This document shows, piece by piece, positions 37,818 to 50,644 of a stretch of DNA of 64,000 bases. The translations under genes and the position numbers were made by a program. The DNA comes from Membranipora membranacea (lineage: Eukaryota; Bryozoa; Gymnolaemata; Cheilostomatida; Membraniporidae), in the NCBI GenBank assembly GCA_914767715.1, contig OU612073.1, positions 21,204,001 through 21,268,000 of the forward strand, in the 5' to 3' direction. Numbering within the stretch: position 1 is the stretch's first letter; each line of letters starts with the position of its first letter. Under the pieces are notes generated by a model. It searched no databases and was not told the origin of the DNA. It saw nothing but the letters and a program-made list of their open reading frames with translations.

Positions 37818-38543
37818 TCACTGATGTTGCCCGCAGGTAGCGTTCTTACTGTTATCAGCTCCGTTCTCATAACGAAACACAAACTCTCCATCTATTGGCA
37901 GTAGTGACCTGCCCACAAAGTCAGCGATTCGGTTAAACTCCGCCTCCTCTAGGTCACAGATTCCATGTTCTAGATTACATCGAGTGTACACCTCGTATGC
38001 TCGCTCCCTCAGCAATGCACAGGACAGATCTGTGGCAACATGTGGCGCCAAAGCTCTCTGTACACAAGATCGCGATTTCTCATACCAATCCAGAGCTTGA
38101 GGAGACTTGCTGACACTGTTCAAAAAGTTACAATCCTTCCAGAGGAAGTGGATAGCATGCTGGTGATCACTTGAGCAGTCTTCGAATTTGTGTGAGTTGA
38201 GACACTCGATATACCAGTTACATTGATCTCCAACAGGCTGTTGACACTCTCTCAGTCTTTCACAAATACAGATGTCATTGTCACTATCAGGTATTTGTGT
38301 AACTATGAGGTTGATGGCAGGATGCTCTAAGCAACAGCTACGGCATCTGGAGTGCTCATTAGCCTCTGACCCGGTATAAGAGTAAAATCTCACAGAGCCG
38401 ATACTGCGACGTGCCTCTGACTGGCATACCTCACTGCTGTTTGTTGTAGTAGGTTGAGATGGTAGGATGATATTAGCGTAGGTTATTACTAGTATAGCTG
38501 TTGATAGCACAGCGCTAGCTGTAAAGCTGGATAAATACGTCAT
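37818..38543 (-). CDS. Secreted or membrane-tethered cysteine-rich protein, intronless
   Basis: A single open frame of 241 codons begins MTYLSSFTASAVLSTAILV, a hydrophobic N-terminus fitting a signal peptide or anchor. About 18 cysteines follow, including CRSCC, ICICERLREC and the block CNWYIECL, then WKDCNFLN, ALDWYEKSRSCVQRAL and a late CNLEHGICDLEEAEF. I recall the pattern C-x-W-Y-x-E-C-L followed by W...R.C.Q.AL from uncharacterised secreted proteins of cnidarians and lophotrochozoans, loosely reminiscent of stanniocalcin-type helical Cys-rich proteins, but I cannot name a function. Potential N-glycosylation sites occur near the N- and C-termini (NSS, NAT). There is no intron, whereas all neighbouring genes are split, so origin by retroposition is possible. 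Confidence 0.7.
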   Translation of the reverse strand: MTYLSSFTASAVLSTAILVITYANIILPSQPTTTNSSEVCQSEARRSIGSVRFYSYTGSEANEHSRCRSCCLEHPAINLIVTQIPDSDNDICICERLRECQQPVGDQCNWYIECLNSHKFEDCSSDHQHAIHFLWKDCNFLNSVSKSPQALDWYEKSRSCVQRALAPHVATDLSCALLRERAYEVYTRCNLEHGICDLEEAEFNRIADFVGRSLLPIDGEFVFRYENGADNSKNATCGQHQ

Positions 38544-41500
38544 TATGCTCTGGGATTTGGTTGTAGTTTTGCGAGTCTGATTGTTCTAATGATAGTATCT
38601 TATTATTTTGGTCTTTATATACTAAGTTTTGTCTATGTGACCATAATGATTAATCTGGTGCCTGGTGTGGCAACATAATGACTATCATATAAACAGCTAC
38701 CATCATTTTGTTGTTATCAATTTGTTGCCCAAATATTGATTCATAACAGCAAAAGGAAGTTTTGTTCTTAAAAACTTAGTATACAGTCCCCTTTTAGATA
38801 AGACCACACAGGTCTTTCCACGAGCCATATATGTTTACATCACTGCAATGTAAGATTTTATAGATCAAAACATCTTCAGCATTATGATGACATGTAGAGT
38901 TTGCGATGCTTGCTCATAGATTTAGACTTCAAGCAACATGATTGAATTGTTCCAGACATTGGACTATTTGATGTGTAATAATGAGCCAATAATTTGTTAT
39001 GATGGTGTAGCATGAGAAATAGGATCTAAATTCACTCCAACAAGGAAAATCTAATGCTAAAAAAGATTCATCATGAGCCTACAAAATATTTATTATTCCC
39101 CAGTTATCTTCTAGGCTTGCAGAAGGCAGTATGATAAAAACTCTGACTGATACTCTGCGAGAAACCCAGTGAGCCCTTAGACTTATACTGATAGTTCAGA
39201 AGAAAATTTGGGTGGATGCTCCTCCTGCCACCTTCCCATCCGTTTGGAATTGAGCACAGAACCCTGTGCACCTAACCCATTGAGATATGTTCTCACCTTA
39301 TATATACAGACATGGACATGCAAAGTCTTATCTTTTATTAAAATGCCTTCATGGAATTTTTACTAGAGAGGTGTGTAATCGAACTAAACAGCTCTGCGAT
39401 GAGGGGCACCTGAAAAAATTGTGTTTTCAATTCCAGATTGAACCCAGGTTTGTCATCACATTATCATGCTAATAACAAATGATGTGTAGCCATTTACAAT
39501 GCCCACAACACACCAACCTTACAACTTAGTTCACAGTTGACAAACTATATTATTACTCATTCTCTTTCTTATCTCAAAATGGAACTCAATAGAGAATTAA
39601 GCAGGTCTTTTCATGGCTTGAAAATTTTCATGAATACTACTGACAATAAGTTGGAACCTTTCTATGGATGGAAGGGTTTATTGCATTATTGCACGATTTG
39701 ACATCCATCACTTTGCAGTCTATTAATGTTTTGGAGATGATCACAAGCATTACAAATCCTCCTGTGGTCATCAAATTTTTTGTTCTCTTGTTATTAAAAT
39801 TTGAAAATTATACAATATTTTTGCATTTCTATGCCTTTTGAACAATAAGCGTTTGTTCAGCTATCAGGTATCAACAGGTAGTGATGAATGTAGTTTTAGT
39901 TTAGGAGTTGTAGATTACACCAGCCTCCCTCCCTCTGATTTAAAGGGGAATGGTTTACATTCTTTCATACCCTAAGAACTGCTTATATGTATATGGACGA
40001 TGTGGTTATATCATATTACGCTAGGCTGGATATAATATGGATAAAAAAAGGGCATGAATTCCATTCTGAATCCAAATTCTATTGGCACAAGTAAAGCTAT
40101 CTGAACTGAGCAGTGCAGGTACTTAGTGTCAGTGTCAGTTGTATTTTGTTTTTGATCTTACAGCCTGTTTTTCAAAGATAAATGATCTAGCCTCAGTTGC
40201 ACGGCCATTCAATCACACAGCCTGCTGATTTCTATCTAACATTTTAGGACATCTTCTTCTACAATGTCCTTTTATATTGTGGCTTTATCTCATCAATGTT
40301 GAAGATAATTTAACAATTGGCGGTTAAGCTAATGTATAAACAGGGAGGGTGGGATATACCCTCCCACCCACCCTGGTGTAAAGCAGCAATAAATGAAGCT
40401 GCAGAAGTTATCCCTTCTTTGTACATGACAAGGCAACTCCTAATAGAATAGGACAATCGAAAATGCAAAATGATGAGTATAATTCAGTATGTAAGGTGTA
40501 AACATCAAAACTGAACTATGAGAAAATTAATATCTGCCGTGGTGATTCTGTGAATGAAGACAAAACCTCTGTAGTATCTGGTATACATCGTCAAACAATA
40601 GAGAAAATGGCAGCGATCTGTTAGTAAACTAAAATTCTGAATGAGTAAATCAATGCTTTTATATGGTGGCAATATTTCGAAGTTGATTCACATGGCCCCC
40701 AAAAACAAGGCACACAGAGGCAGGTTATAAAAATGGTCACACAATGAACTCAAAATCACCCAGAGATGTGCGGACAATGATGAATCAACATGTTTGCAGT
40801 TGTAAATCAAATCACTCAAATAAAGTTGTTTTGCTGTTTTGTGGTAAATGTAAATATAAGGTGATTAATCATGTCAGAAAACAAATATCTGTTTGCACGG
40901 GAGGTTAATGGAACAAGATTGTACTCTCCAGAGAAAAGGTGATTGACACCCTTTAGTTTTCAAATAACAGATATCAACTTTTGATTATTGAACCCCATAA
41001 TAAATGACCTTGACGAGGGCCGTTGAAGAGAATTTTGGAGTACATTCGTAAATTTAGGGAAACATAGTTACAAGTGTAATTCCTGTATTGCACATACATG
41101 TTTTTTTTTAATAATTCTATTTTTATATTTTTCTATCATTTTTCATTATACTCATAATACTCACAATTGTATAATATTACTTATAACGATAAAATGTGGT
41201 GATTAGTGCTTGCCACTGTTTTGTATTGTATTATTAAGGTGATGGGTGTAGTTATGATCTTACAATTAGGATTTTAAAAGTTGGTGGTGAAGGTCTTATC
41301 CCTCATTAACTCTTGCCTCACCCGGCTCAAATTTGGGGTCCAGACCAGAAAGAAAACGTGTATTTTGTCTGCAACTAAAATTGTAAACCAATTACCATCA
41401 AGGTAGCAAATAGGATTCTTTCTTGCATAAAACAAGGGTCGGAATAGGATGCCAAAATCCCCTTGCCCAAATTTGACATTTGATTAGTCAAGCTGTGATT

Positions 41501-41836
41501 GGTAAATTGTATTTTCAATAAAGCACACCATGCATAATGATTTTTTTAAAAATATGGTCGAATTAAGCCCGAATGTTGTTTGAAGTCAGCTCCACTATAG
41601 TGTTTTAGTGTGTTCTATATTGAGTTAGGGGTTAGGATGAGAAATATAAAACCCCTGTCACAAAGACACAAAGTCATAAGCAAGCATGACTCACCAACTG
41701 TCACTGGCCACAACACACTGTCATATTTAGCACAGCTGCACAGTGCTTGAAAGGGTTTTATTCAGTGCAGCTCTATGTCTTAGTAAATTAGTAACTTCAA
41801 TTTGTTGTACCATTATTCTTTATTGAATACACATGG
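38544..41836. other. 3.3-kb intergenic region
   Basis: No recognisable exon on either strand. It contains the mini-hairpin 40334-40382 and AT-rich tracts around 41100-41200. It must include the promoter of the macro-PARP gene and could hide a non-coding first exon of it. Confidence 0.5.
40334..40382. mobile_element. Mini-hairpin with 7-bp TSD (GTATAAA/GTGTAAA), GGAGGG type
   Basis: A 35-bp hairpin (40341-40375) starts CAGGGAGGGTGGG and ends CCCACCCACCCTG around ATATA. The flanks GTATAAA (40334-40340) and GTGTAAA (40376-40382) agree at 6 of 7 bases. It lies in the intergenic region. Confidence 0.65.
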
Positions 41837-44800
41837 ATGTCCTGGGGTTCTGAGATAAACTCAACCTGTGCTATGGGAGCGGTTATCGGTGCACCATTTG
41901 AAAACATTTGGTACATTGTTTCTGATAGTCCAACAGCTACAGGAACCTTACAACTTGACGAAACAGCCAGTGCATCTAATACCTGCAAAAATTCTTCTGT
42001 GTCAGCAAACAAATCAACTTGCTACACAAACAAATCAATGACGAAACAGCAGCCAGATCCTGATACTCAATCATCAATGAGGGTAAGCTCAGAGAATTCA
42101 GCTGCAGAGGAAAGAGTGTCATCGAAGAAACACGTTCGCTCTGTAAATCACAGCAGCAAAAAGAAAGGATTATCAGATCGATCCAGGAAAACAAGTAGTC
42201 AGTGTGTGCAAGAATCCGACAAAGATTCTCATGCAAGTACACCAAATCCCGACGTTGATCAACAAGCTGTTAACGCTGATTGTTCTAAGACTATATCGCG
42301 TACAACCAAACATACACTGAAAGAAATTACAAGCAATCAAGAGATAGATGCTAGATGTGAGTCAACTGTTCAGAAAAGAATTTATGCCAAAAAACACGCT
42401 CGAAAACCCGATATACAAACACAGTCGCATGACAAGACAAAAATATCTCAGCGTAGCAATCACAAAGAAGTGAGACAAACCCAACAGCCTGCTCTTACCA
42501 GCAAATCAAGCATCATCGTCAAAAACCCTATGCAAGCTTGTGAATCACAGCGACCTAGCCCAAGATTACCTTCAAAAAATCCCTCACCAAAGTCAGACGA
42601 CAGCCATTGTACTTCTACAGAGGTACCAAGACAGGTTAAAGTTAAACGCAGTACAAAATCAGAAAACCAAAGCAGTAGTAACAAAGAGAATGACCCTAAG
42701 ATGGCTGCAGCTGTAGTCTTGCAATGTAAGCCAATGAAAGTTGAGGCTAGAGGTCAGAAATTATCGGAGTCATATGTAACGAAACACGCAAATGGCACTG
42801 CTACGGACTTTGGACAAGATACAAGTAATAAGCAGTTCAAGAAGTATACAAGTTCAGATACAGCTTCTCAGGAGCAAAGAATCAATGAAAGAGGTGAGTT
42901 TGATCGAAGAATTTGTAATAGTTTTACTCTTTTTAACTTACAATTCCACTGTAGCAGTGATTAGGACATCAGTTAAAGAAGGCGGCAAATACAAATTGAA
43001 AATTTGGAATCCAGACCAGAAACATAAGTTTATATGTGAATATTATGGATCCATTCTTAGAGACTTAGTTTGAGGCTGCTCTTTTGTATCACATCTTATT
43101 CTCCATATTTTATTCTATCATGTGAGCGATTTTCAGCTTTAGAATCCAAATATTGAGGAAGTTATGGCCTCTCAAACCTCCAGGGTGATTGCCTTCAATC
43201 GGCATTGGGAATAAGCGGATGTTTCCCCTGGGGTACGTCTCAACCATAGACATGTGTTTTGTCTATGGTCATACTTTTTATGAGGTAATACACTAATAAT
43301 CACACAGATAAGATGATGATCAAAATTCAGACCTGGGTGAGAATCGAACCCAGGTCCACATACCTCTAAGCAACGACGCTACCATCGTGCCTCTTAGACC
43401 AACTAGGTGAGCTGGCAGACAATATAGCTCAGCTTTAGCGGCGTTGCCTGCAAAGCCAATTGGACTTGGGTTCGAGACCGTTACATAACTGAAAATTTTG
43501 ATCATCAACATATTTATAAGTGTATCGTAATAAGTATGATGGTTGTGACGTATCATAGGGATTGCCGGCTGATTCTTACTGCCGATAAATTGCCGTCACC
43601 TTGGAAGTTTGAGAGGCCATAACTTCCTCAATATTTGGATTCTAAAGCTGGAATTCACTCACATGATAGAAGAGAATATGGAGAATAAGATGTGATACAA
43701 AAGAGCAGCCTCAAACTAAGTCTTTAACACTTGTTTTTTACCTCTTGGTCGTTCAAAATCGCAACCATCAACTGGAGAATAATCGTTTTTTTTTTTTAAA
43801 GAATTATATCACCGCAGATCTGGAATTTATCTTCCTCTTTTTACAGTGATATTTTCTACTAGATTCCACTCTGATGGGACATTAAATCTGGTGACTGGTG
43901 GCGACATTCTTAGATACCCGGTAGGTATATCCTAAACTTACAGCGTCGTTAGAACAATGATCTAATGGGGATCTAATCCCCCTTTAGTTCATCTGTTAAA
44001 ATATAGGGTAATTCCTACTCCCCACTCTCCGCACGTGCGAACGGTTGAGGCATTTGTTCGTCTCTGCAGCATAGGGCTTGAATTCATTCACCTAAACTGA
44101 GTACCTAAATTGGCAAAACAATGACAGCCCATAATTTGGTGACATTTGGGCCTAAATGGAACACTGGCTTTGCAATCTGATAACCTTAAACTCTGGGAGT
44201 TGCCTTTCTTGATGGAAGGCAGCGCAACCATCGCTGTGCTGAAGAGTGAGACTCTGTCACAAGGCTATCCTGCAGGCAGAGTGCCTACTCCTTGTAATAA
44301 GCAAACAACACATATTCGCATTTAGCAAAGTATGTGAGCTTTTCCAGGCTGGGCAGTGCTTGGCGTTTTTTATGGCCAATATCGATCAGCTATCAGCAAA
44401 GCATCTTTGAACAAAGGAGAGGAATAGCTACGTATTGGCGAGGTTCAATAATACTACACTATTTGAGGATTGTCCCCTTTTGAACCAAGAGGAGACAACT
44501 TTTGTATGCTATTCTGAATTTGCCAATGCATTCCTAGTCTCTCAACCACGTGTCCACTGTAGTGTTTAATTCTGTGTACATATTCATATTACTTTTTCAG
44601 TGTGATGCAGTCGCCTCTACTATTGGCCCTCGTTATTCTACAACTGAAAACTGCGAGGTGTTGTCCAGGGGCACACTCGGTCCACAATTTGCCAAGATAG
44701 CTGGTCAAAGCTACATTCATTATTTGAATAGCCCATCACTACAGGATTGGTCTTATGGTGAATTGATCGTTACTCCCTCCTTTGAACTAAGTACACTCTT

Positions 44801-47179
44801 TGCTGGTTCACCCTCCCATATAATAAACCTGTGTGCACCAAAAAACCAATCTACTGATGACGAATATGTGAGTACTTGTCTACGGGATTGATTTTGAGAC
44901 ATAAATAATTGATTTGCCAGTGCATTGAAATTTGATAATCTCTGAAATCAGGATGTTGCAGCATTAAGATTTGAAATGTATGCTTGGAGATCAGATCAAG
45001 TCCTGCGTGCTATGAATTGCATGATCTCATTAGGGAGACCATAATGTGACATTATTGGATGGTCCCCTTTAGTTGATTCATTTCCTTACAATCAACATGC
45101 CACATTATATCCTGCGTAAGCATAAAAGCTCCATTTAATTGCTAGGGAAGGGTAACCCCATAGACTTAAGTCTATGAGTAATTATTAGATCTATGGGTAA
45201 TGCCAATTGTTGACAGTTACCTCCTATGTTTGCACATAATTAACTAACATCAAAAATGCAGTCTATTTGTTGAAAGTCCTTCCTTGATAAGGATGTAGTG
45301 ATATAAACCAGGACAGGGACATAGATTGAGAATTTGTTTTTCACCAGATTTAACTAATATTATTTTAGATGTTGCAGACATTATTTGAGAGGTCTCTTAA
45401 TATTGCTCATGATATGGGGATGACATCGATAGCATTCCCAATGATTGGATGTGGAAATCTTGGATTCTCACCTACACAAGTTATGGCAGCTGTACTGGAT
45501 GCCTGCTCACTATTCCATATGAGAAGCAGCTCTCTGGTTCGAGTTGATGTGATCGTTTATGAACGTGACCTAGTAACTCAGCAAGTGAGTGTGTACTTTT
45601 ACAAGTATTTTAGACTGACTTGCAGACATATAAAACTGACAACCGGGTAGTTACTAGATTGCTAACACTGTTGGTTGTCAGTTGGCAGTACTGGTAGTTT
45701 GCTGTCTTAAAGATGCATTTTACGCTAGAAATGCCTTTCATTGGCTCTAGGTTCACAAATACTGTTGTAGGGAATTATTGCAGAAATTGTTGTAGAAAGC
45801 ATTATGGTTGGTTTTATGTTCTGTCTCATCTTAACAATACCTGGCCAGAGCTCAGTCTACAGGGAGGTAGCAATTTAACTGGCTGTCAATTAAATTCAGT
45901 GTAACACATTATTTACAGTATGTCGAGTGGCCACAGTTTATCAAATGGCTAAACCGATTCAGTCCACAGGGTAACGGGCACCTGGAGAGGATACCATTGG
46001 TGGTTAAAGCCTTGGATCCTGTACTCATGTTTCTCTGGACTATGGGCAAAGATAGAGGCGTGCAGGTAGTGAAGGTAAGAGCAGTGTTGATCCTGTCCGT
46101 GGCAAAAGATGGAATGTTTTACAAAAGAACAACTTCTACATGGCAATATTCATTTCTACAAGCAATAGCAAAATAGTCATTACAGAGACATGTATATACA
46201 TATATGGCTATTAGCTATTAGATTTATATAGGCCCATATATATAATTATGTGTAGTCTGAGCCCCCAGACTTTTGCCCCTCGCCCGACGGCCCCCTTCGA
46301 GAAAAAATTGTTATTAAATTATGTGTTTTTGCGTCTTTTTATGATAGCATTGTCCGATTCCCCGCGGGTCGCATTTAGCTGAGTTCAGCCAATCACTACA
46401 TCGAGTAAAAAGGCAGCAGGCAGATATGGCTGACTCCTCACTACTTCAGTATGCCTGGCATGGAACCAAGGGAAAATATGCGTTTGACATCGTGAAAGAT
46501 GGCTTTGACATCAGTCTCGCCGGCAAATCCAATGGTAAGTACAGTACAATATACATGCACATGTCTATGAGATCACAATTACATTATCATACAAGACTTG
46601 TCAATTGGGAAATTTTTTTTTATCAACTTTATTGGCATAATTTTCATTCAATGAGAATGTTTCACAAAATCAGCCTTCCAAGAAAAAGAAAAAAAGGGAA
46701 AAAAAAACCAAAAACTTTCAATCAAGATGACGAAAAAGATAATCAGAAAAATTGAGTTTGAATGATTTATAATAGTTTTAGATCAATGATAATTTGCTTG
46801 TCACTTTGCAGCAAAATCTTTTGGTAATGGAATTTACTTTGCTCTGAGGGCCGACTATTCCCATAACTATGCTCCTGTTGGCGGCTTTGTACCAAAAGGG
46901 AAACAGCTGACCGTCGCAGAAAAGAAGGATAGAGCAAAAGTCCACACAATGATACTGTGTAAGATTATTACTGGGAGGCCGTGTCAGGGAAAGAAAGGTA
47001 TGATAAGCCCTCCGCACGGTTACAATAGTGCCTACGGCCGCCAAGAAGATCAGTTTGTCATCTTTGATGCCAGCCAGATATTACCGGAGGCTATAATTGA
47101 ATATACAACCTCTAAACATAAAGTACACTGTCAGTACTATACAACCTCTAAACCTAAGGTACATGGTAAGTCATCTTAG
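41837..47179 (+). CDS. Macro-domain plus PARP (mono-ADP-ribosyltransferase) protein, PARP14/15-like
   Basis: Seven exons (41837-42893, 43847-43920, 44601-44867, 45369-45584, 45919-46074, 46348-46534, 46812-47179) join in frame to 774 aa. Residues 1-350 are a Ser/Thr/Lys/Gln-rich, probably disordered segment without a recognisable domain. Residues about 353-540 resemble a macro domain: LNLVTGGDILRYPCDAVAST, GPQFAKIAG, and ASIAFPMIGCGNLGF-like sequence (IAFPMIGCGNLGFSP is present). The canonical NAAN is replaced by AST, so ADP-ribose hydrolysis is unlikely and binding uncertain. Residues about 590-760 form a PARP catalytic domain with His628 (WHGT), Tyr661 (GNGIYFA) and Ile in the PEAII position. 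H-Y-I in place of H-Y-E marks a mono-ART, which modifies target proteins with single ADP-ribose units; relatives act in stress and antiviral responses. The ATG at 41837 opens the exon, but an upstream coding exon cannot be excluded. Confidence 0.85.
43061..43723. mobile_element. Foldback element carrying two opposed tRNA-like promoter heads
   Basis: Inverted arms of about 115 bp begin AGACTTAGTTTGAGGCTGC at 43061 and end GCAGCCTCAAACTAAGTCT at 43723, with only scattered mismatches. Between them are two pol III-like modules. On the minus strand, a B-box complement GAATCGAACC is at 43341-43350 and the A-box region is at about 43391-43415. On the plus strand, an A box TAGCTCAGCTTTAGCGGCG starts at 43425 and a B box GGTTCGAGACC is at 43469-43479. 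The element is in intron 1 of the macro-PARP gene. Confidence 0.75.
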
Positions 47180-47534
47180 TGGCCATCAGATGCCAGAGGG
47201 AACCTAACACTTCACTTTTGTGCCTCTGCTTTGTTCATCGGCTGACTCCTCAGTCATCTTTCATATTATTTACACTTTAGTAATTGTTATTGTGAAACTG
47301 CCCCTTAGATTTAGTATTATATAAGAAACACAGCATTACATCTATCGGTCCATAAACACTTATACACATGTGTTCTCATAAGAGTACTGCACCAGCCTCT
47401 CTCCTACACACAGTTTTTCTCTTTCATACACTTTAAATAGGGTTGAAAGAAGGGTGTCTACCGTTGACACATAAGTGATAATATTACGTTTTTTATTTTT
47501 GTTATACTAATATACAGACATAAATACACTGAAC

Positions 47535-47540
47535 AATAAA
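47535..47540 (+). terminator. Candidate poly(A) signal of the macro-PARP gene
   Basis: This AATAAA lies about 355 bp after the stop codon of the macro-PARP gene, and no other gene intervenes. Confidence 0.45.
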
Positions 47541-47648
47541 TAGACATTCTTACCAGTACAAGTAAATTCCCAACCATCCCAACAAATATTCCCTTTTGTT
47601 TGGACGAGGAAATCATTTGGCTAACTTTTTTTATGCTTTCATTATAGT

Positions 47649-47698
47649 GTTAAACCAAGGAGTTGTAGACCACAACTCCTACAACTCCTTGGTTAAAC
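47649..47698. mobile_element. Mini-hairpin with perfect 7-bp TSD (GTTAAAC)
   Basis: GTTAAAC at 47649-47655 and 47692-47698 flanks a 36-bp hairpin (47656-47691) with perfect 13-bp arms CAAGGAGTTGTAG and CTACAACTCCTTG around a 10-nt loop. The first nine bases, CAAGGAGTT, are shared with the hairpins at 30456 and 50652. Confidence 0.88.
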
Positions 47699-47878
47699 AT
47701 ACAACTACCGAAAGAAAATGGCCGTGCACTGTACAGCATGTTAACTTTTTCCACAATTTTCCTAAGTTGTCTTTTTCTTGCGATATATTTATTATTGTAA
47801 AAGTTTGTCATGTAGGATACGGTACTGTTCTCTACCTTGCTGTTCTGTTTGTCAACCTGGTATTTGGTAAGGTGTTGG

Positions 47879-47905
47879 ATAGATGGATGGATGGATGGAT
47901 GGATT
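47879..47905. repeat. (GGAT)n microsatellite
   Basis: Five to six tandem GGAT/GATG units occur downstream of the macro-PARP gene. Confidence 0.9.
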
Positions 47906-50644
47906 TTATTACTATCACTGACATAATTATTAAAAGAAAAAATGAGTCGCGAAATACAGTGTAATTGCTGGCACTTTGAATCAGCAAGAAAAAGCGAAGA
48001 CACTTGGAATAAAAAATCAAATCTCTGTCTAAAAAGGTATTTCGTTTAAAATAAGAGTGATATGACGCAGAAAACAGTCTCTCCCCAGTGAGCTTCTATG
48101 TTTTACTGTACGGTATCTGCCAGATGGACATTGGGGAGAACTATAAAATATTTGTCTCCATAAAAAACATGGCAATATGGTGAGCAGTGTCTAGACAACG
48201 TCATAAATAGATACACAAATTCCTCATACGTTCATTTTCATTGAAACCATGAATCACCGAAATGAGTAATAAATAACAATGCGACATTTATATTTTGGGA
48301 ACACATTAGCTCTCAACTGAGTAAGGGAAATAACCGTGATCAATATTCTTTCCACGCACATGTCGTTACTTTTGCCTATTCATCATTTTTTCCTTTGTAT
48401 CAAATTATATCTCAATTGAGATAAAATACTGAGGCTAATTTACCCTGATATCTACTTACATCCACTGCCTAATCCACAGTTGTTAGACCCAAGGAAAGTA
48501 TTTGCAGTATGAAGTTCGCTATTTTACACATTGTTGAGATAGCTAAATTTAGATCTAGCTAATATTTACCAACCCTCTTTACTTTCAAAGACTCTCTCCT
48601 CAACTAGCCAAAATATAGTTTTAGCTAACATTATTCACTCCATAACTAGCTAAAATTTAACCCTTGGTTCTTCCAGTGGAGTAACCCATAAAATTACAAA
48701 TGAGGTACAAGGAAGCAGTATTCCATAGACCTATGAGCATTTCAATGGATAAACTAGCAACGCTGGAAAATCTTAATTAACACGATAATCAAATCATTGA
48801 CAGGTTCTTCATAGGAACAATGCAAATATAAGACACAGTTTATAACTAACCAGAGTGGGAATCCCTTCTGAGAGGGAATCCTTTCTCCACCGACTCACAG
48901 TTCATTGAGAGGTACTGATATATCATCATTCATTGACACGAAGAAGAAATTAAGGCATCACCTCATAATTCCGTCCTTATCAATTCTAAGAAATGAATAC
49001 ACTGAAGTACTTCTGCCTGAGTGATGCCGATGTCATCAAAGAATTAGGATTGTGTTTGTTCCAAGAGATTGGGGAGTGGGTCATGTTGTTATAGGAGCAT
49101 TGTTCATCATCGAATTTCTAACAATACTATATTTACGTCCAGAACAGGTAAAAAGAGAGTTAGAAAGTAGCAACAACATTTGTATCGGAACAAAAGCTCC
49201 ACACCCAGCATTCTTCCACCTTTACCTGCAAACATTGATAATTGTTTGATTGAGCTTTTTATTTACAATTATAATATACTTTTACACAGTAAAACAGAAA
49301 TTCAGACTGGCTGGCAAGTCAGTCATGATATTACCAGCAATACTGAGGCATGGAATACCTAGCCAATGTGTTGGCTCTGCTAAGAGCCTACGCAGCAGAG
49401 CCTACTCATTAGCTAGGGATACTAGTAAAAAATTGAAAAAAATTGGGCTATGCTTGATGTTGATATAAACAATGATAATTATCCATCCTGCTGAATGAGA
49501 GTACTTTATCGTGTTAAGTGTTGTATAATAGTTTTTGGTAGCATTACTATATTAATGTGTTATGTCAGATCGCCTCGATGCTTAATGAGGACCATTAATA
49601 GTATAATTTACACAGTAGCAAAATCCTGAGGTTTTGATATAGCAGCAGAGAAGACTAGATTGGGTTTTCTGACATTTGGAATCTTATGAATATCAGCATA
49701 GGTTAGACCTGCTCCATTATCTGCGGAGGTTAGAGCTGCTCAGCTAGTTGGTTTTCTCCCTCACTTTATCTTTGTTATTGAAGATAAAATATTTGAGGAA
49801 AACAATTGTGGAGTTTCTGCCTTGCTGTGAGAAGACATAAGAGTGATATGAGTTATTCTGTCAAGTTTGAATAATAATCAAACTAAATTCTTCAATACAT
49901 AATACATACATGACAAGTTGGTAGACCCAGAAATCAGGAGATCTGCGCGGACGAACTCCCGACCCGGAGTACCACTCTTCGCGTCCCGCAGTGAAGGTGT
50001 AATTTGGCCCTTGTTATCATTTATTTTAAGCCAAAACTTGAGCGTTCATATTATGAAATGCATAATTTTACCTGATTTTATAAATTATAGTGTTGCACTT
50101 TATACGAACGAGGAGAGAGTAGTATGTTTATAGGCAATTACATATAGGTATATGTACTGTGGGGGTAGCAAAACGTAGTTTTTCTTGCAACGAGAAGCTT
50201 AAAAAGTCTTCTGGGTGAAGGAAGCTGAAAAAAGGGAGGAAAACGGGAGATAGGGAGGAGGTGGAAAATACCCCTAAAAACTGGGAGGCTCCCTACCAAA
50301 AAGGGAGACTTGTCTGGTATGACATAATAATTATTCTACAACTCTAACACTAGATGAGTAGTGTTTACTATCTTTGGAGTTATCTGCCTAGTTTGTCAGG
50401 GAAGATAACTTCTACACCTACTTATTGTTGAATATTGTAGTAGTATTTAAGTTCTTGTATAGTAACAAGTTCTCAGTGCTGCTTGTAATGTGCACTCACC
50501 CGTATAGCAAATTTCCTATCTTCCTCTTCTAAGCTGAAGTCCATCGTATCGATGTAGTCACAGTTAATACCGACTGTTCTATTGAAGTCATCAGCCTGTA
50601 AGAATAATGTTTACCAAAACTGAATACAATGACGACTGGCCTTG

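Larger units (their letters stand above)
47180..50504. other. 3.3-kb intergenic region downstream of the macro-PARP gene
   Basis: No confident gene. It holds the poly(A) signal, a mini-hairpin (47649-47698) and a GGAT microsatellite. Near 49052-49468, two adjoining open stretches (a hydrophobic VVIGALFIIEFLTILYLRPE, then a basic LRSRAYSLARDTSKKLKK) could be exons of a small membrane protein, but the acceptor is poor, no start is evident and I recognise no family. Confidence 0.5.

Noticed and set aside
48853-48885. Direct repeat GGGAATCC around CTTCTGAGA as another 7-bp-TSD element
   Set aside because: The enclosed 10-11 bases do not form a convincing hairpin and the CA...TG ends are absent.
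49052-49440. Two-exon small membrane protein
   Set aside because: Hydrophobic and basic stretches are suggestive, but there is no start codon in frame, the upstream acceptor lacks a pyrimidine tract, and no family is recognised; mentioned only in the intergenic entry.
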